Of a stretch of DNA of 64,000 nucleotides, positions 63,675-64,000 are shown one piece after another. The stretch's first letter is position 1. Each line of letters begins with the position of its first letter. The notes under the pieces are model-generated. The model did not search any database. It saw only the letters and a list, made by a program, of their open reading frames with translations, and was not told the origin of the DNA. Made by a program: the position numbers and the translations under genes. This stretch comes from Noviherbaspirillum autotrophicum (GTDB taxonomy: Bacteria > Pseudomonadota > Gammaproteobacteria > Burkholderiales > Burkholderiaceae_D): NCBI RefSeq assembly GCF_000818395.1, contig NZ_JWJG01000028.1:1076565-1140564 (forward strand), written 5' to 3'.

Positions 63675-64000
63675 TTAGAACTGGTCTTCCGTGAGTGCCA
63701 GGACGCCGGCGCTGCCTTCGATGATGGCCGCGCGATAGCCGGCTGCCTGCGACAGGAAGTAGTCGGCAAAGAAGCGTGCGGTCGCGATCTTGGCCTGATA
63801 AAACTTGGCATCGCCCTCGCCTGCCTTCAGCTTGCGGTCCGCCACCAGTGCGGCGCGCGCCATCTGCCAGCCGCCCAGCACGATGCCGGCCAGCTTGAGG
63901 TAAGGCACGCTACCCGCAAACACGCCCTTGATGTCGGACTTCATGTTGGCGACCACGTAGTTCACGACTTCCTCCAGCGCCTTGGAGCCGGCAGCCAGCT
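63675..64000 (-). CDS. Acyl-CoA dehydrogenase, C-terminal part (5' end outside window)
   Basis: The last 107 residues are visible: LEEVVNYVVANMKSDIKGVFAGSVPYLKLAGIVLGGWQMARAALVADRKL...DAKFYQAKIATARFFADYFLSQAAGYRAAI...LALTEDQF. This is the C-terminal domain typical of the roughly 600-residue acyl-CoA dehydrogenases of proteobacteria. The catalytic part lies outside the window. Confidence 0.85.
   Translation of the reverse strand, partial: LAAGSKALEEVVNYVVANMKSDIKGVFAGSVPYLKLAGIVLGGWQMARAALVADRKLKAGEGDAKFYQAKIATARFFADYFLSQAAGYRAAIIEGSAGVLALTEDQF

Overview
The window reads as a chromosomal segment of a GC-rich betaproteobacterium, most likely in the Oxalobacteraceae (Herbaspirillum/Noviherbaspirillum/Massilia relatives). 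Pointers are the phasin, the rpsP-rimM-trmD-rplS operon, TRAP and TAXI transporters, the many CoA-ester catabolic genes and the stress trio CsbD/DUF2188-like/GlsB. This placement comes from gene content and protein style only. I see no insertion sequences, prophage, CRISPR array, rRNA or tRNA.

Layout. (1) 1-7385: a secreted-protein locus. It has a C39-type peptidase cut by the left edge, a 927-aa MalT-type LuxR regulator, and four tandem genes for Sec-exported proteins. Each exported protein carries, just after the signal peptide, a short element built like the leader that C39 peptidases cut. It resembles the poorly characterised 'Fil' putative pilus system named in Acinetobacter and is the best candidate here for an undescribed system. 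(2) 7718-16612: LysR regulator, a methyltransferase, and an operon of DctP, CitE-like lyase, MmgE/PrpD, class III CoA-transferase, acyl-CoA dehydrogenase and MaoC-type hydratase. This set matches known itaconate degradation clusters. (3) 16612-17552: a TetR gene and a divergent metal-dependent hydrolase share an intergenic region with two identical palindromic operators. (4) 17648-25578: BrkB-like membrane protein, GAF-HD-GYP protein, class II cyclic-nucleotide phosphodiesterase-like enzyme, GAF-fused GspE/PilB ATPase, DUF2334 deacetylase and glycosyltransferase. (5) 25649-31169: DUF938 methyltransferase, phasin coupled to a Mut7-C protein, UspA, hemerythrin and a chemoreceptor. (6) 31465-34965: TAXI-type TRAP transporter with DUF1850. 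(7) 35191-38654: long FabG, thiolase and divergent TetR. (8) 38651-44462: a small unknown protein, an ABC ATPase plus double-length permease without a binding protein, an HTH protein and three small stress proteins. (9) 44565-50936: acyl-CoA ligase, SDR, ACAD10/11-like dehydrogenase, SDR, histidine phosphatase and a divergent LysR. (10) 50973-57564: an unusual chemoreceptor, fumC, DUF599, an SRPBCC-membrane fusion, a periplasmic binding protein and DUF3579. (11) 57927-64000: CobD/CbiB-like protein, Nudix CoA pyrophosphatase, the ribosomal/tRNA modification operon with a readable promoter and terminator, small TM2, DUF1059 and DUF4864 proteins, and the end of a large acyl-CoA dehydrogenase.

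Much of the middle of the window deals with acyl-CoA and dicarboxylate catabolism, with matching uptake systems and local regulators. Start codons were chosen from ribosome binding sites, signal peptides and family starts; alternatives are given where the choice is open.
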